Shown: in pieces, positions 26,249 to 34,480 of the stretch | Layout: every line of letters begins with the position of its first letter | How positions within the stretch are numbered: the stretch's first letter is position 1 | NCBI RefSeq assembly: GCF_014647675.1 | Contig: NZ_BMPQ01000026.1 | Span: 1-64,000, forward strand | DNA from: Streptomyces flaveus | Lineage (GTDB): Bacteria > Actinomycetota > Actinomycetes > Streptomycetales > Streptomycetaceae | Length of the DNA stretch: 64,000 nucleotides | Direction: 5' to 3' | Position numbers and translations under genes: made by a program | Notes under the pieces: generated by a model | The model's input: the letters and a program-made list of their open reading frames with translations, nothing else | The model's database searches: none | Told to the model about the DNA's origin: nothing

Positions 26249-27022
26249 TCAGGCCGTCGTTGCGCGGGCGCCCGCGCTCCAGCGCCCGAGTACGGGTTCC
26301 GCGAGGAGGCGAACCGGGCGGCACAGTGTCTGTCCATGCTGCTCGAAGAGCTCGTCGCGAGAGTCGAAGTACCCGAGATCGACGAGGACTTGGGCGGACA
26401 GATCGCAAGCCGTGCCGCCCTGCGCACCGCAGCTCACCGACCCGCTCCAGTCCACGCCGACCCGCGCTACCGCGTCGAAGAGCGTCTCACCGCCGCGATT
26501 GCTGAAGGCCTCGCCGCCTCCGGCCACCCCGTCGAACAACTCCCCGACCGGTACCCACTCCCGCTCTTGCTCCCGCTCCAGCAGAAACTCGGGCCAGGCG
26601 AGCAGCACATGCTCCGGGACGAGGGGCTTGAGCCGGGGAAACCGCGGATACCAGAAGACCCCGTCGACGAGCAGCCCGCGCACCCGCGTCCGTATGCCCA
26701 TCGCCCGAGCGACGGACTCCAGCACAGCCATCCGCTGACTACACGAACCACGCCCCAGCCGCAGCGTCCGCGAGGCCGGATGCCGGTCCTCCACGGAGTA
26801 CACGGGCCGCACCTCACGCGCGATGATCCCGTGCGCCACCTGAAGCGCCGCACGAGCCTCGGCCCCCGGCCCCGCCTCGCGCCGTACGCGCTCCACGAGG
26901 GCCGCCACGACGGGCTGCTCCCAGTCCAGAACGGCGGTGGCCCGCGCCGAACCACCCACGCCGGCCGCCGTTTCCGGCCGAACCTTCGCACCCCGCCACG
27001 GCATCAACAACCGACTTGTCAC
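26249..27022 (-). CDS. Transglutaminase-like domain protein
   Basis: 257 residues from a GTG at 27022 (an ATG at 27004 is an alternative; the ribosome site is not strong). The papain-like transglutaminase core is recognisable: GRGSCSQRMAVLESVARAMG holds the Cys nucleophile, and EHVLLAWPEF the likely His. The C-terminal 80 residues are less conserved (CGAQGGTACDLSAQVL). No signal peptide, so probably cytoplasmic. Activity is not established for this group. Convergent with the C-S lyase gene, 21 bp apart. Confidence 0.7.
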   Translation of the reverse strand: MTSRLLMPWRGAKVRPETAAGVGGSARATAVLDWEQPVVAALVERVRREAGPGAEARAALQVAHGIIAREVRPVYSVEDRHPASRTLRLGRGSCSQRMAVLESVARAMGIRTRVRGLLVDGVFWYPRFPRLKPLVPEHVLLAWPEFLLEREQEREWVPVGELFDGVAGGGEAFSNRGGETLFDAVARVGVDWSGSVSCGAQGGTACDLSAQVLVDLGYFDSRDELFEQHGQTLCRPVRLLAEPVLGRWSAGARATTA

Positions 27023-27081
27023 GCCCACCCCCGCCTCCGGCTCCGTTTGCCAGCAGCGTATGCGAGAGGTCCTGCCGCCGG

Positions 27082-27549
27082 TCAGTGGCTTGCGAGCTCC
27101 CCGCTGAGCGTGCCGTGGATCCGGGCGCTGGGCTCGTTCAGGCCGATGATCTCGACGGTCTTGCCGCACTGGGCGTACTTGGTCTCGATGGCGTCCAGGG
27201 CGGCGACGGACGAGGCGTCCCAGATGTGGGCGGCGGACAGGTCGATGACGACCTGGTCGGGGTCGGTGGCGTAATTGAACTGCCCGACCAGGTCGTTGGA
27301 GGAAGCGAAGAACAGCTCACCCGTGACCCGGTAGACGACCGTGCTGTCGTCGGGGTCGGTGACGGCGGTGACCTCGGCGAGGTGAGCGACGCGCTTGGCG
27401 AAGATGACCATCGCGGTGATCGAACCGACGACGACGCCGATGGCGAGGTTGTGGGTGACGACCACGCACGCGACGGTGATCACCATGACGGTGATCTCCC
27501 CGGCCGGCATCCGCCGAAGCGTCTTCGGGGCGATGGAGTGCCAGTCGAA
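27082..27549 (-). pseudogene. SulP anion transporter, C-terminal remnant with STAS domain
   Basis: From about 27549 the frame reads as the last two membrane helices of a SulP transporter (ITVMVITVACVVVTHNLAIG) and its complete cytoplasmic STAS domain (VIDLSAAHIWDASSVAALDA). A full SulP protein has about 480-500 residues; the first 330 or so, with most of the transport channel, are missing. The frame continues upstream to 27639 but without similarity. The break is about 50 bp from palindromic element copy C. It cannot transport anions alone; a free STAS fragment might still be made. Confidence 0.75.
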
Positions 27550-27601
27550 GGTGGCCGCGCAGGGTAGATGCCGGAGGCCCTTGACCCCTGTCGCGCAGAG
27601 T

Positions 27602-27677
27602 GTGAGCACGTAGGGGGAGGATGTTCTCCAGGTGCTCAAACGAGCGACGCTTGAACACGGCGAGGAGACGTGCTCAC
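27602..27677 (-). repeat. 76-bp palindromic interspersed element, copy C
   Basis: The most symmetrical copy: perfect 10-bp outer arms GTGAGCACGT/ACGTGCTCAC and inner arms GTGCTCAA/TTGAACAC. Same length as copies A and B. It abuts the truncated 5' side of the SulP remnant. Confidence 0.8.
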
Positions 27678-27739
27678 GCCGTGAGACCAGCCCTCACAGG
27701 GCCCGCGCCGGCCGAGCTCCCGCGACCGGCTGCCGTGCT

Positions 27740-28174
27740 TCACCGCTCCGACGGACTGGGAGCCGTGCACAGTGCACAGATCACGATGGCGTTGATCGCG
27801 ATCAGGACGAAGGCCCAGAACGGCGCGTAGGGGATCCAAAGGAAGTTCGCCAGCATGGCCAGGCCGGCCAGCCCCACACCGACGACCCTCGCCCAGGTGG
27901 CGCCCTGGAACAGGGCGGCGCCGGCGAGAGTGATGACTACACCCATGACCAGGTGGATCCAGCCCCATCCGGTGAGATCGAACTCGAACACGTAGTTGCG
28001 GGTGGCGACGAACAGATCGTCACCGGCGATGGCGGCGATGCCCGCGAAGAGCGTCATCAGGCCACCGAAGATCATCATTACGCCCGCGAAGACCACCCAG
28101 CCGCTGCCGAGACCGGCCCTCTCCGAACTCCGCACCGTCGCTCCCGAGCGGGCCCCACTCACATGACTGGTCAT
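27740..28174 (-). CDS. DUF7144-family membrane protein
   Basis: 144 residues from the ATG at 28174 (AAAGGAG upstream). Four membrane segments; the conserved loop between the second and third, YVFEFDLTGWGWIHLVMG, marks the family (about 110-150 residues, actinobacterial). A paralogue is at 35877-36344. Function unknown; these proteins sit with HdeD, SHOCT and LapA-like genes, as here, which suggests a role in envelope stress. Confidence 0.85.
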   Translation of the reverse strand: MTSHVSGARSGATVRSSERAGLGSGWVVFAGVMMIFGGLMTLFAGIAAIAGDDLFVATRNYVFEFDLTGWGWIHLVMGVVITLAGAALFQGATWARVVGVGLAGLAMLANFLWIPYAPFWAFVLIAINAIVICALCTAPSPSER

Positions 28175-28396
28175 CGCCGGCTCCTTTGTGTCGTACGGCT
28201 GTGTCGTACGGCCCGCACAACCGCGCGTTCGCGTTCGGCCGGTCGGGCTACTTCCAATCTCACCCTGTGGAGTGCGCTGCGCACCTCGGGGCGCCTGACG
28301 GGTAGCTCTTGATGAGTAGTTCGCAGACCATCTGTGCAGGCCAGGGCTATATCGACGCGGTTGCGGGGCAGGGGCCGCAGGCAATCACACACCCGG

Positions 28397-28654
28397 TCAT
28401 CGTGTACGCCGGTCCCGGCGCCGACGCACGGTAAAGGCACTGGCGAGCATGCCGAGGCCCCAGGCGATCAGAAGAGCACCCCATAGCGGCATGGTCACCT
28501 CTGGGACGAGAAGACGGATCTTGATACTCGCGCGGTTCTCGAAGATGAAGACCAGAGCGATCGCAGTGATCAGAATGAACGGTGCGAGGCGGCGGACACC
28601 GGGGCGGGAAAAGAATGGCGTGTGCGGCTTTTGGTCTGTGCTGGTTCGAGCCAT
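28397..28654 (-). CDS. LapA-like (DUF1049) small membrane protein
   Basis: 85 residues with two membrane helices (PFILITAIALVFIFENRASIK... and MPLWGALLIAWGLGMLASAF) and a basic C-terminus (RRRRDRRTR). The N-R-x-x-I-x-I-x-F/L-L pattern between helices is that of the lipopolysaccharide assembly protein A domain, also widespread in actinobacteria that lack LPS. The start at 28654 has GGAGAG 9 nt upstream; 28672 is possible. Divergent from the DUF2252 gene. Confidence 0.75.
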   Translation of the reverse strand: MARTSTDQKPHTPFFSRPGVRRLAPFILITAIALVFIFENRASIKIRLLVPEVTMPLWGALLIAWGLGMLASAFTVRRRRDRRTR

Positions 28655-28889
28655 GAGATGTCTCTCCATCACGTTGCCCCTTCATCCAGCGTCCTCTTCC
28701 AGTACGCGGATCGCTACCGAAGGAGCGGCGGGACCGCATGTTGCCACGGCGGCTCGGGCCGTCCCGTCGCAGCGACGCCGACGGCCGAGATGCCTGCTGG
28801 TGCGGGGTGTGGAACGGTGGGAGAGGGCCGGGGGCCAGGCTCGGACAGGGGCAGTTGCTCCGCAGGGCCGCCCCCCAGGAGGTGGCGTC

Positions 28890-30290
28890 ATGGCTGACCA
28901 GGTCAGCGGGAGGCTTCCGGAGGAGCGGGCGGCGCGGGGCCGGGCGGCGCGGGCGGACGCGCCGCGCTCCGCTCACGCGGAATACCAGCCCTCGGCGAAA
29001 CGACCGGACCCGGTGGACACCATCGAGGCGCAGTCGGCCGCCCGGCTGCCGGAACTCGTGCCCATCCGGTACGGGCGGATGCTGGAGTCCCCCTTCCGCT
29101 TCTACCGGGGTGCCGCCGCCATCATGGCCGGTGACCTGGCCGACACTCCCCGCTCGGGAATCACCGCGCAGCTCTGCGGGGACGCGCATCTGCTGAACTT
29201 CCGGTTGCTCGCCTCGCCCGAGCGGCATCTGGTGTTCGACATCAACGACTTCGACGAGACCCTGCCCGGCCCCTGGGAGTGGGACGTCAAGAGGCTGGCC
29301 GCCAGCCTGGCCATCGCCGGACGCGAGAACGGCTACACGGATGCCGAGCGGGCCTTGGTCGTACGAACCACCGTACGGTCCTACCGCGAACGGATGCGCC
29401 ACTTCGCCGGCCTGGGCAACCTCGCCGTCTGGTACACCCAGGCCGACGCGGACACGCTGCGGGCCCTGGCGGACCGGAAGCTGGGAGCGCGGGGCCGCGA
29501 GCGTACCCGGCGGGCCATGGCCAAGGCCCGCAGCCGCGACAGCCTCCAGGCCTTCGAGAAGCTGACGCGGGTGGCCGACGGCCGACGCAGGATCACCCCC
29601 GACCCGCCCCTGATCGTGCCGCTGCAGGACCTGCTGCCGGGCGTCGAGCGCGACGCGCTGGAGGAGCAGCTGCGCGAACTGATCGAGCGGTACAGCCACA
29701 GCCTGCAGTCCGACCGCCGCCATCTGCTGCGGCAGTACCGGGTCGTCGACATGGCCCGCAAGGTCGTCGGGGTCGGCAGCGTCGGCACCCGCTGCTGGAT
29801 CATCCTGCTGCTCGGCAGGGACGACGAGGATCCGCTGCTGCTCCAGGCCAAGGAAGCCGACCGGTCGGTGCTGGCCCCGTACGCCGGGACGAGCGGCTAC
29901 GACAACCAGGGCCAACGTGTCGTCGCCGGGCAGCGCCTCATGCAGGCCGCCGGCGACATCTTCCTCGGCTGGGAACGCGTCACCGGCATCGACGGACGCC
30001 AACGCGACTTCTACGTACGCCAGTTGCGGGACTGGAAAGGCATCGCCGAACCCCAGCTCATGGTCCCCAAAGACATGCGCGCCTTCGGTGAACTCTGCGG
30101 CGCCACCCTCGCCCGCGCCCACGCCCGCTCCGGAGACCGCATCGCCATCGCCGCATACCTGGGCGGCGGAGATGTCTTCGACCACGCGCTCACCGAGTTC
30201 GCCGAGAGGTACGCGGACCAGAACGAACGCGACCATCAGACACTTACCGACGCCGTACGTACCGGCCGGGTTCCCGCCCAAAACGCGTAG
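28890..30290 (+). CDS. DUF2252-family protein (kinase-like fold)
   Basis: 466 residues from the ATG at 28890 (AGGAGG 7 nt upstream), full family length. Distant kinase-like signatures: MLESPFRFYRGAA, LCGDAHLLNF (resembling the catalytic HGDxHxxN loop) and FDINDFDETLPGPWEWDVKR (resembling the metal-binding D). The C-terminal block FGELCGATLARAHARSGD...YADQNERDH is a family hallmark. The biochemical role is unknown. A decayed second copy of the C-terminal end lies at 40918-41205. Confidence 0.85.
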   Translation: MADQVSGRLPEERAARGRAARADAPRSAHAEYQPSAKRPDPVDTIEAQSAARLPELVPIRYGRMLESPFRFYRGAAAIMAGDLADTPRSGITAQLCGDAHLLNFRLLASPERHLVFDINDFDETLPGPWEWDVKRLAASLAIAGRENGYTDAERALVVRTTVRSYRERMRHFAGLGNLAVWYTQADADTLRALADRKLGARGRERTRRAMAKARSRDSLQAFEKLTRVADGRRRITPDPPLIVPLQDLLPGVERDALEEQLRELIERYSHSLQSDRRHLLRQYRVVDMARKVVGVGSVGTRCWIILLLGRDDEDPLLLQAKEADRSVLAPYAGTSGYDNQGQRVVAGQRLMQAAGDIFLGWERVTGIDGRQRDFYVRQLRDWKGIAEPQLMVPKDMRAFGELCGATLARAHARSGDRIAIAAYLGGGDVFDHALTEFAERYADQNERDHQTLTDAVRTGRVPAQNA

Positions 30291-30441
30291 CGCCTGCAGG
30301 GGGCGGAAACGACTGCCGCACGGCACGGCAAAGGCAGGAGGACGACTCGGATGGCCGGGTAATGGCCGAGTAGGAGGTCCTGTCGCCGGCCGTCGGCCGG
30401 GGTGATCCTCAGGACCGCGACGCCGCGTGTTCCTCGACGAT

Positions 30442-30458
30442 CAGTCCCGCAGGGACTG
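30442..30458. other. Small perfect hairpin before the LacI remnant
   Basis: CAGTCCC-GCA-GGGACTG. Single copy, so not part of an array. It borders the left edge of the LacI-like remnant and may mark a deletion or insertion scar. Confidence 0.35.
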
Positions 30459-30480
30459 AAACCGACGCGGTCCGGCCGTC

Positions 30481-30627
30481 GGCCTGAGCAGCGTCGCGCA
30501 GCCGTACGACGAAGCCGCCGCCTGCCTGCGGATGCTCCAGGAACTGCTGGCGGCTCCCGAACCACTGCCCAACCCGCCCACCCCTATCTTGCTGCCGCCC
30601 CAGCTCGTCGTCCGTTCAGCCAACACC
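30481..30627 (+). pseudogene. LacI-family regulator, C-terminal remnant
   Basis: The frame reads GLSSVAQPYDEAAACLRMLQ ... ILLPPQLVVRSANT, which matches the closing segment of LacI/GalR sugar-responsive repressors (V-x-Q-P-x-x-E, then L-L-P-x-L-V-V-R-x-S). The HTH and most of the sugar-binding domain are absent; a stop (30457-30459) stands immediately upstream. With the permease remnant at 32032 it suggests that a sugar ABC-transport locus was lost here. Confidence 0.55.
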
Positions 30628-30790
30628 TGCGATCCCGCTCATCAGAGTCTTTTCGTGGATACCTCCGGCTTTGGCCGGGGGAGGAAACGAAACCCCTGCG
30701 GAACAGGGCGAGGAGCTGGGATTCGCCGCCAGGGTGGATCGCAGTGCCTTGACCCACAGGTTTGATCTTTACCTATGGTCAGGCTAGTTT

Positions 30791-31996
30791 GTGAGCGTGA
30801 CCACGAACCATGTGAAGCGGGCGTTCAAGTACCGCTTCTATCCGACCGATGCGCAGGCAGCCGAGCTGTCGCGCACGTTCGGTTGCGTGCGGAAGGTCTA
30901 CAACCTCGCCCTCGCGGCCCGCACCCAGGCATGGGCGCGGCAGGAGCGGGTCAACTACAACGCCACCTCCGTGATGCTGACGGCATGGAAGAAGACGGAG
31001 GAACTGGCGTTCCTCAACGAGGTGTCGTCGGTGCCGCTCCAGCAGGCGCTGCGGCACCTGCAGACCGCGTTCACCCACTTTTTCGCCAAGCGGGCCAAGT
31101 ACCCGCGCTTCAAGTCGCGCAAGAAGTCGCGAAAGAGCGCGGAGTACACCACCAGCGGGTTCCGCTTCCGCGACGGGGAAGTGACCCTGGCGAAGATGAC
31201 CGGACCGCTGGACATCGTGTGGTCCCGGCCATTGCCCGAAGGGGCGAAGCCGTCGACGGTGACCGTTTCCCAGGACGCGGCCGGACGCTGGTTCGTCTCC
31301 CTGCTGTGCGAGGACCCGGCCGTGAAGCCGCTTCCCGCCACCGATGCGGCGGTCGGAATCGATGTCGGCCTGGACCACCTGCTGACCCTTTCCACCGGGG
31401 AGAAGATCACCAACCCCCGGCACGAACGCCGCGACCGCGCCCGACTCGCCAAGGCCCAGCGGGAGCTGTCCCGCAAGGCCAAGGGTGATGGAACCAACCG
31501 GGCCAAGGCACGGCGCAAGGTCGCCAAGGTCCACGCCCGGATCGCCGACCGGCGCCGCGACATGCTCCACAAACTCACCACTCGGCTCGTGCGTGAAAAC
31601 CAAACGCTCGTGATCGAAGACCTGACCGTGCGCAACATGGTCAAAAACCACACGCTCGCCCGGGCCATCTCGGACGCGAGCTGGAGCGAGTTCCGCTCCC
31701 TGCTGGAGTACAAGGCCACCTGGTACGGGCGGGAAGTGATCGCCGTAGACCGCTTCTTCCCCTCCTCCAAGCTGTGCTCCGCCTGCGGCACCCTGCAGGA
31801 CAAGATGCCGCTCAGCGTCCGCACATGGACGTGCGACAGCTGCGGTACGACCCATGACCGGGACGTGAACGCAGCGAACAACCTTCTGGCCGCCGGGCTG
31901 GCGGTGACAGTCTGTGGAGCCGGTGTAAGACCTCAACGGAGTTCTCCGGACGGGCAGTCGGCGACGAAGCAGAAAACCCCACGGCGCGAGCCGTAG
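30791..31996 (+). CDS. tnpB: RNA-guided endonuclease TnpB
   Basis: 401 residues, full length. N-terminal VKRAFKYRFYPTDAQAAELS is the usual opening. RuvC-like active site complete: Asp in GIDVGLDHLLTLS, Glu in LVIEDLTVRNM, Asp in HDRDVNAANNLLAAG; the zinc ribbon is CSACG...CDSCG. TnpB cuts DNA beside a transposon-linked motif, guided by RNA from the element's right end, helping the element persist. GTG start at 30791. The overlapping 3' end of the gene should encode the guide RNA scaffold. Confidence 0.93.
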   Translation: MSVTTNHVKRAFKYRFYPTDAQAAELSRTFGCVRKVYNLALAARTQAWARQERVNYNATSVMLTAWKKTEELAFLNEVSSVPLQQALRHLQTAFTHFFAKRAKYPRFKSRKKSRKSAEYTTSGFRFRDGEVTLAKMTGPLDIVWSRPLPEGAKPSTVTVSQDAAGRWFVSLLCEDPAVKPLPATDAAVGIDVGLDHLLTLSTGEKITNPRHERRDRARLAKAQRELSRKAKGDGTNRAKARRKVAKVHARIADRRRDMLHKLTTRLVRENQTLVIEDLTVRNMVKNHTLARAISDASWSEFRSLLEYKATWYGREVIAVDRFFPSSKLCSACGTLQDKMPLSVRTWTCDSCGTTHDRDVNAANNLLAAGLAVTVCGAGVRPQRSSPDGQSATKQKTPRREP

Positions 31997-32031
31997 GACT
32001 CCCCCTCGTCTACGAGGGGGAGGAAGTCAAC
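31900..32031 (+). ncRNA. Predicted omega RNA (TnpB guide scaffold)
   Basis: By analogy with known TnpB elements, the scaffold covers the tnpB 3' end and the right end; two hairpins (31982-31993 and 32001-32020) precede AGGAAGTCAA. The guide would begin at about 32032 and match the permease remnant next to it. The 5' limit is a guess. Confidence 0.5.
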
Positions 32032-32403
32032 ATGAAGCAGTTCTTCGAGTCGATCCCCATCAGCCTCGAGGAAGCAGCGCGAATAGACGGCGCGAGCACC
32101 TTCCGGACCTTCTGGTCCGTCGTGCTGCCGATGGCCCGGCCGGCACTCATCACCCTGACCATCCTGTCGTTCCAGGGATCGTGGAACGAACTCGCGCACT
32201 TCATCGTGTCCCGGCAGAGCCCGGAACTGAACACCCTCACATCCGGGGTCGCCTCGCTCGTCTCCGGCCAGCTCGGCTCGGGCAACCAGTACCCGCTCAA
32301 GCTCGCGGCGACCCTGCTCATGACCATCCCCGTGGCACTGGTGTTCTTCGCCTTCCAGCGACACTTCGTCCGCGGCGGCACGGCGGGCGCGACCAAGGGG
32401 TAG
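32032..32403 (+). pseudogene. Sugar ABC transporter permease (MalG-type), C-terminal remnant
   Basis: 123 residues beginning exactly at the insertion element's edge. FFESIPISLEEAARIDGAS is the EAA loop that contacts the ATPase; two or three membrane helices follow, with the usual C-terminal end (FFAFQRHFVRGGTAGATKG). A full permease has about 280 residues, so the N-terminal half is gone. The element's right end places GGAGGAAG 6-7 nt before the now-initial ATG, so the fragment may be translated. It ends before a strong hairpin. Confidence 0.8.
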
Positions 32404-32441
32404 CCGGGCGAGCACCCCGCGCCCAGTGGCGCCCGAATCCG

Positions 32442-32487
32442 CCAGGGCCTGTCCGGTGTCACTCCCCGCTGACCGGACAGGCCCTGG
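32442..32487. terminator. Hairpin after the permease remnant
   Basis: A perfect 16-bp inverted repeat, CCAGGGCCTGTCCGGT and complement, with a 14-nt loop. Probably the original terminator of the lost sugar-transport operon. Confidence 0.8.
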
Positions 32488-32547
32488 TCCATCTGTAGAA
32501 GCGACGGTGGTCGCGTCGGCTCGAGCTGATCAGCCCGGAACGGCCGT

Positions 32548-33306
32548 TCACCGTCGGCGCTTGTCCTCCTCGTCGGGAACGTCGGCTTCGATCTTCTCTT
32601 TGCGGACCTTGCCGGTGACAGTCTCCTGCTCGGTCTGCTCGTCGGTGGTGAGCCGTACCCGCTCGACGGGCTCGGCCTCGGTCTGCGTCACGGGGCGCTC
32701 GGCGTGCAGGGTCACTTCGTGCTCGGCTTCGCTGATATCCGGGCCGGCCGTGGCGGCGTCGCGGTTGGCGTCGGTGACTGGTTCGCGTTCGACGCGGACT
32801 TCCTCGTGCCGTACGGGGACGGTCTGCTGGACATCCTCGGTGACGACGTACTTGCGCAGGCGGGCCCGGCCGGTCTCCTGGCGTTCGATGCCAACGTGCA
32901 TCTGTTCCTCGGAGCGGGTCATCGCGTCATCCGCGGTTCCTGCCTCGCGGTCGGCGCCGGGCCGGTTGGCCTGCTGCCAGGCGGCGTCCCAGTCGAAGCC
33001 GTAGTACTCGTACAGGCGGTGCTCCTCCTGTTCGGACAGGTGCCCCCCGGCGTCGACGTCGACATTGGGGGCGTCCTTGACCTTGTCCTTGGGGTAAGGG
33101 ACCTTGAGATGGTCTTCGACCACGCTGGCGTGGGTGATCGGCACAAACGACTCGCTGGTGCCGAACAGGCCGGTCTTGACGCTGACCCATTCGGGCTGGC
33201 CGGTGACGTCGTCGAGGAAGACGTGCCTGGCGTCGCCGATCTTGTTGTCGTCGGTGTCGTAGACCGGGTGGTCCAGTACCGTCGGGATCTGCTCTCGGGT
33301 GATCAT
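32548..33306 (-). CDS. PRC-barrel and DUF2382 domain protein
   Basis: 252 residues. The N-terminal PRC-barrel (residues about 5-85; PVYDTDDNKIGDARHVFLDD) is a small beta-barrel found in RNA-processing and stress proteins. The C-terminal DUF2382 (about 130-245) is very acidic with the repeating pattern EEVRVEREPV, HEVTLHAERPVT and ends DVPDEEDKRRR. Cytoplasmic. The combination (YsnF-like) is common in soil actinobacteria and tied to general stress. GAAGGGAGATCACG precedes the ATG. A weak sigma-B-like GTTT-N13-GGGTCG lies upstream (inference). Confidence 0.85.
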   Translation of the reverse strand: MITREQIPTVLDHPVYDTDDNKIGDARHVFLDDVTGQPEWVSVKTGLFGTSESFVPITHASVVEDHLKVPYPKDKVKDAPNVDVDAGGHLSEQEEHRLYEYYGFDWDAAWQQANRPGADREAGTADDAMTRSEEQMHVGIERQETGRARLRKYVVTEDVQQTVPVRHEEVRVEREPVTDANRDAATAGPDISEAEHEVTLHAERPVTQTEAEPVERVRLTTDEQTEQETVTGKVRKEKIEADVPDEEDKRRR

Positions 33307-33481
33307 CGTGATCTCCCTTCTGCTGGCCTCCCGACCCGACTAACCTCGTAAAACAGTACAAAACACACTGATTGTCCTGATCTGTCGTGAATGTGTGTGG
33401 GTGGGGTTCGGCCGGATACTCGTGCGGCATGGTTTCGATCACGTACCGGTGGAGAGTGCCCTGGGCGGGAAGTCGCTGGTC

Positions 33482-34027
33482 ATGGGTGTAATGGCGGGTC
33501 TGCGCACCGCCGATCGCCGGCTGGCCAGGCGGGCGATCGCGTGGGGGCCGCCGTGGGTGCGGCAAGTCGCGCCCGCGGTGGAGGAAGCGGCCGAGCACAC
33601 CAAGCTGTGGTGGGCGGCTGCCGCAGTGATGGCAGCCACGGGCAGGTGGCGCGGCCGCACGGCTGCCGCCGCCGGGGTGACGGCCATGGTGACGGCTCAG
33701 GTGCTGTCCAACGCGGTCGCCAAGCAGCTGTACCGGCGGCGCCGCCCGCCGCAGGAATGGGTCCCGCCAAAAGAGCTTCGAGACCGCCCGGACACCTCCT
33801 CCTTCCCCTCCGGGCATACGGCTGCCGCCTTCGCCTTCGCCGGAGCCGTTGCCACGGTGTGGCCGGCCGCCGGTGCGGCTTGCGGGGTGTCAGCGGTGAC
33901 GGTGGCTGCGGAGCGGATCCACAGCGGTGCCCACTACCCCGCCGACGTGGCCGCCGGCGGCGTGATCGGGCTGGCCACGGTCCCCCTGGTGCGAGCCGCA
34001 CCGCATCTGCTGCGGCGTGTGCTCTGA
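33482..34027 (+). CDS. PAP2-family phosphatase, membrane
   Basis: 181 residues from the ATG at 33482 (start uncertain; the frame opens further up at 33395). Phosphatase motifs: KQLYRRRRPP (K-x6-RP), SFPSGHTAAAF (PSGH) and AERIHSGAHYPADVAAGG (H-x3-D, with Glu-Arg-Ile-His in place of the usual Ser-Arg start). Membrane helices surround them. PAP2 enzymes remove phosphate from lipid phosphates or undecaprenyl pyrophosphate on the outer face. Together with the diacylglycerol kinase-like gene nearby it suggests lipid phosphate turnover. Confidence 0.8.
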   Translation: MGVMAGLRTADRRLARRAIAWGPPWVRQVAPAVEEAAEHTKLWWAAAAVMAATGRWRGRTAAAAGVTAMVTAQVLSNAVAKQLYRRRRPPQEWVPPKELRDRPDTSSFPSGHTAAAFAFAGAVATVWPAAGAACGVSAVTVAAERIHSGAHYPADVAAGGVIGLATVPLVRAAPHLLRRVL

Positions 34028-34164
34028 CAGGCGGTTACTGGAAGCTCGCTCTGGCCTCCGTCGGCGTGATCCCTCCCCGCGAGCGCGGTGCGAGGTATCT
34101 CCAGGCTGCGCTTGAGCGGGGTGTCCCGGCGCGTCGGGCCCTGGCGAAGGAGGTGTGCCGGTGA
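34028..34164 (+). pseudogene. C-terminal remnant of an unrecognised gene
   Basis: The frame ending at 34164 reads like protein (LALASVGVIPPRERGARY, then ERGVPARRALAKEVCR) and its stop TGA overlaps the GTG of the glycosidase remnant by GTGA, as in a translationally coupled operon. The upstream part is missing or lies within the PAP2 gene in another frame. I do not recognise the family. Confidence 0.4.
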
Positions 34165-34388
34165 ACCGTTACCCGCCGATAGCCGACCACGGCATAGTCG
34201 ATGATCTTCAGACCGCCGCGCTGGTGTCCTCCGAGGGATCGATCGACTGGTGGTGCACGCCACGCTTCGATGCGCCCAGCGTGTTCGCCTCCCTCCTCGA
34301 CAGCGAGCGGAGAGGTTACTGTCGGTTTGCCGCTGATCTTGCGGGCGAGGCCGAAGCCACGGTGCGGCAGCCGTATCTGTCGGACACT
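34161..34388 (+). pseudogene. Glycoside hydrolase family 15 protein, N-terminal remnant
   Basis: About 76 residues match the start of bacterial GH15 trehalase/glucoamylase-like proteins (YPPIADHGIVDDLQTAALVS, GSIDWWCTPRFDAPSVFASL). A full protein has about 600 residues; similarity stops at about 34388 and the frame then runs through low-quality sequence. GAAGGAGG precedes the GTG. The C-terminal catalytic barrel is absent. Confidence 0.75.
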
Positions 34389-34480
34389 GTGGGCGGGCAG
34401 GACCACCGCGCGCTGCACCAGCACCCTGGCGGCATCAGCGAGGAGGAGCCGGATCGCAAGAAGGAGCCGGACCAGAAGTC

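Larger units (their letters stand above)
30650..32031 (+). mobile_element. IS200/IS605-group element carrying only tnpB
   Basis: tnpB with its 3' structured end (CGGC-GCGA-GCCG, then CCCCCTCGT-CT-ACGAGGGGG, then AGGAAGTCAA) has the layout of IS1341-type elements. The right boundary is placed at about 32031, directly before a truncated ABC permease reading frame. The left boundary is less clear and set where a hairpin-like CTCCGGC...GCCGGGGGAG occurs upstream. No tnpA is present, so movement would need TnpA in trans. Confidence 0.65.

Noticed and set aside
26336..27274. A 312-residue plus-strand frame
   Set aside because: Antisense to the transglutaminase-like gene and SulP remnant.
30442..30460. 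CRISPR-repeat-like hairpin CAGTCCCGCAGGGACTGAAA
   Set aside because: Only one copy, no spacers and no cas genes.
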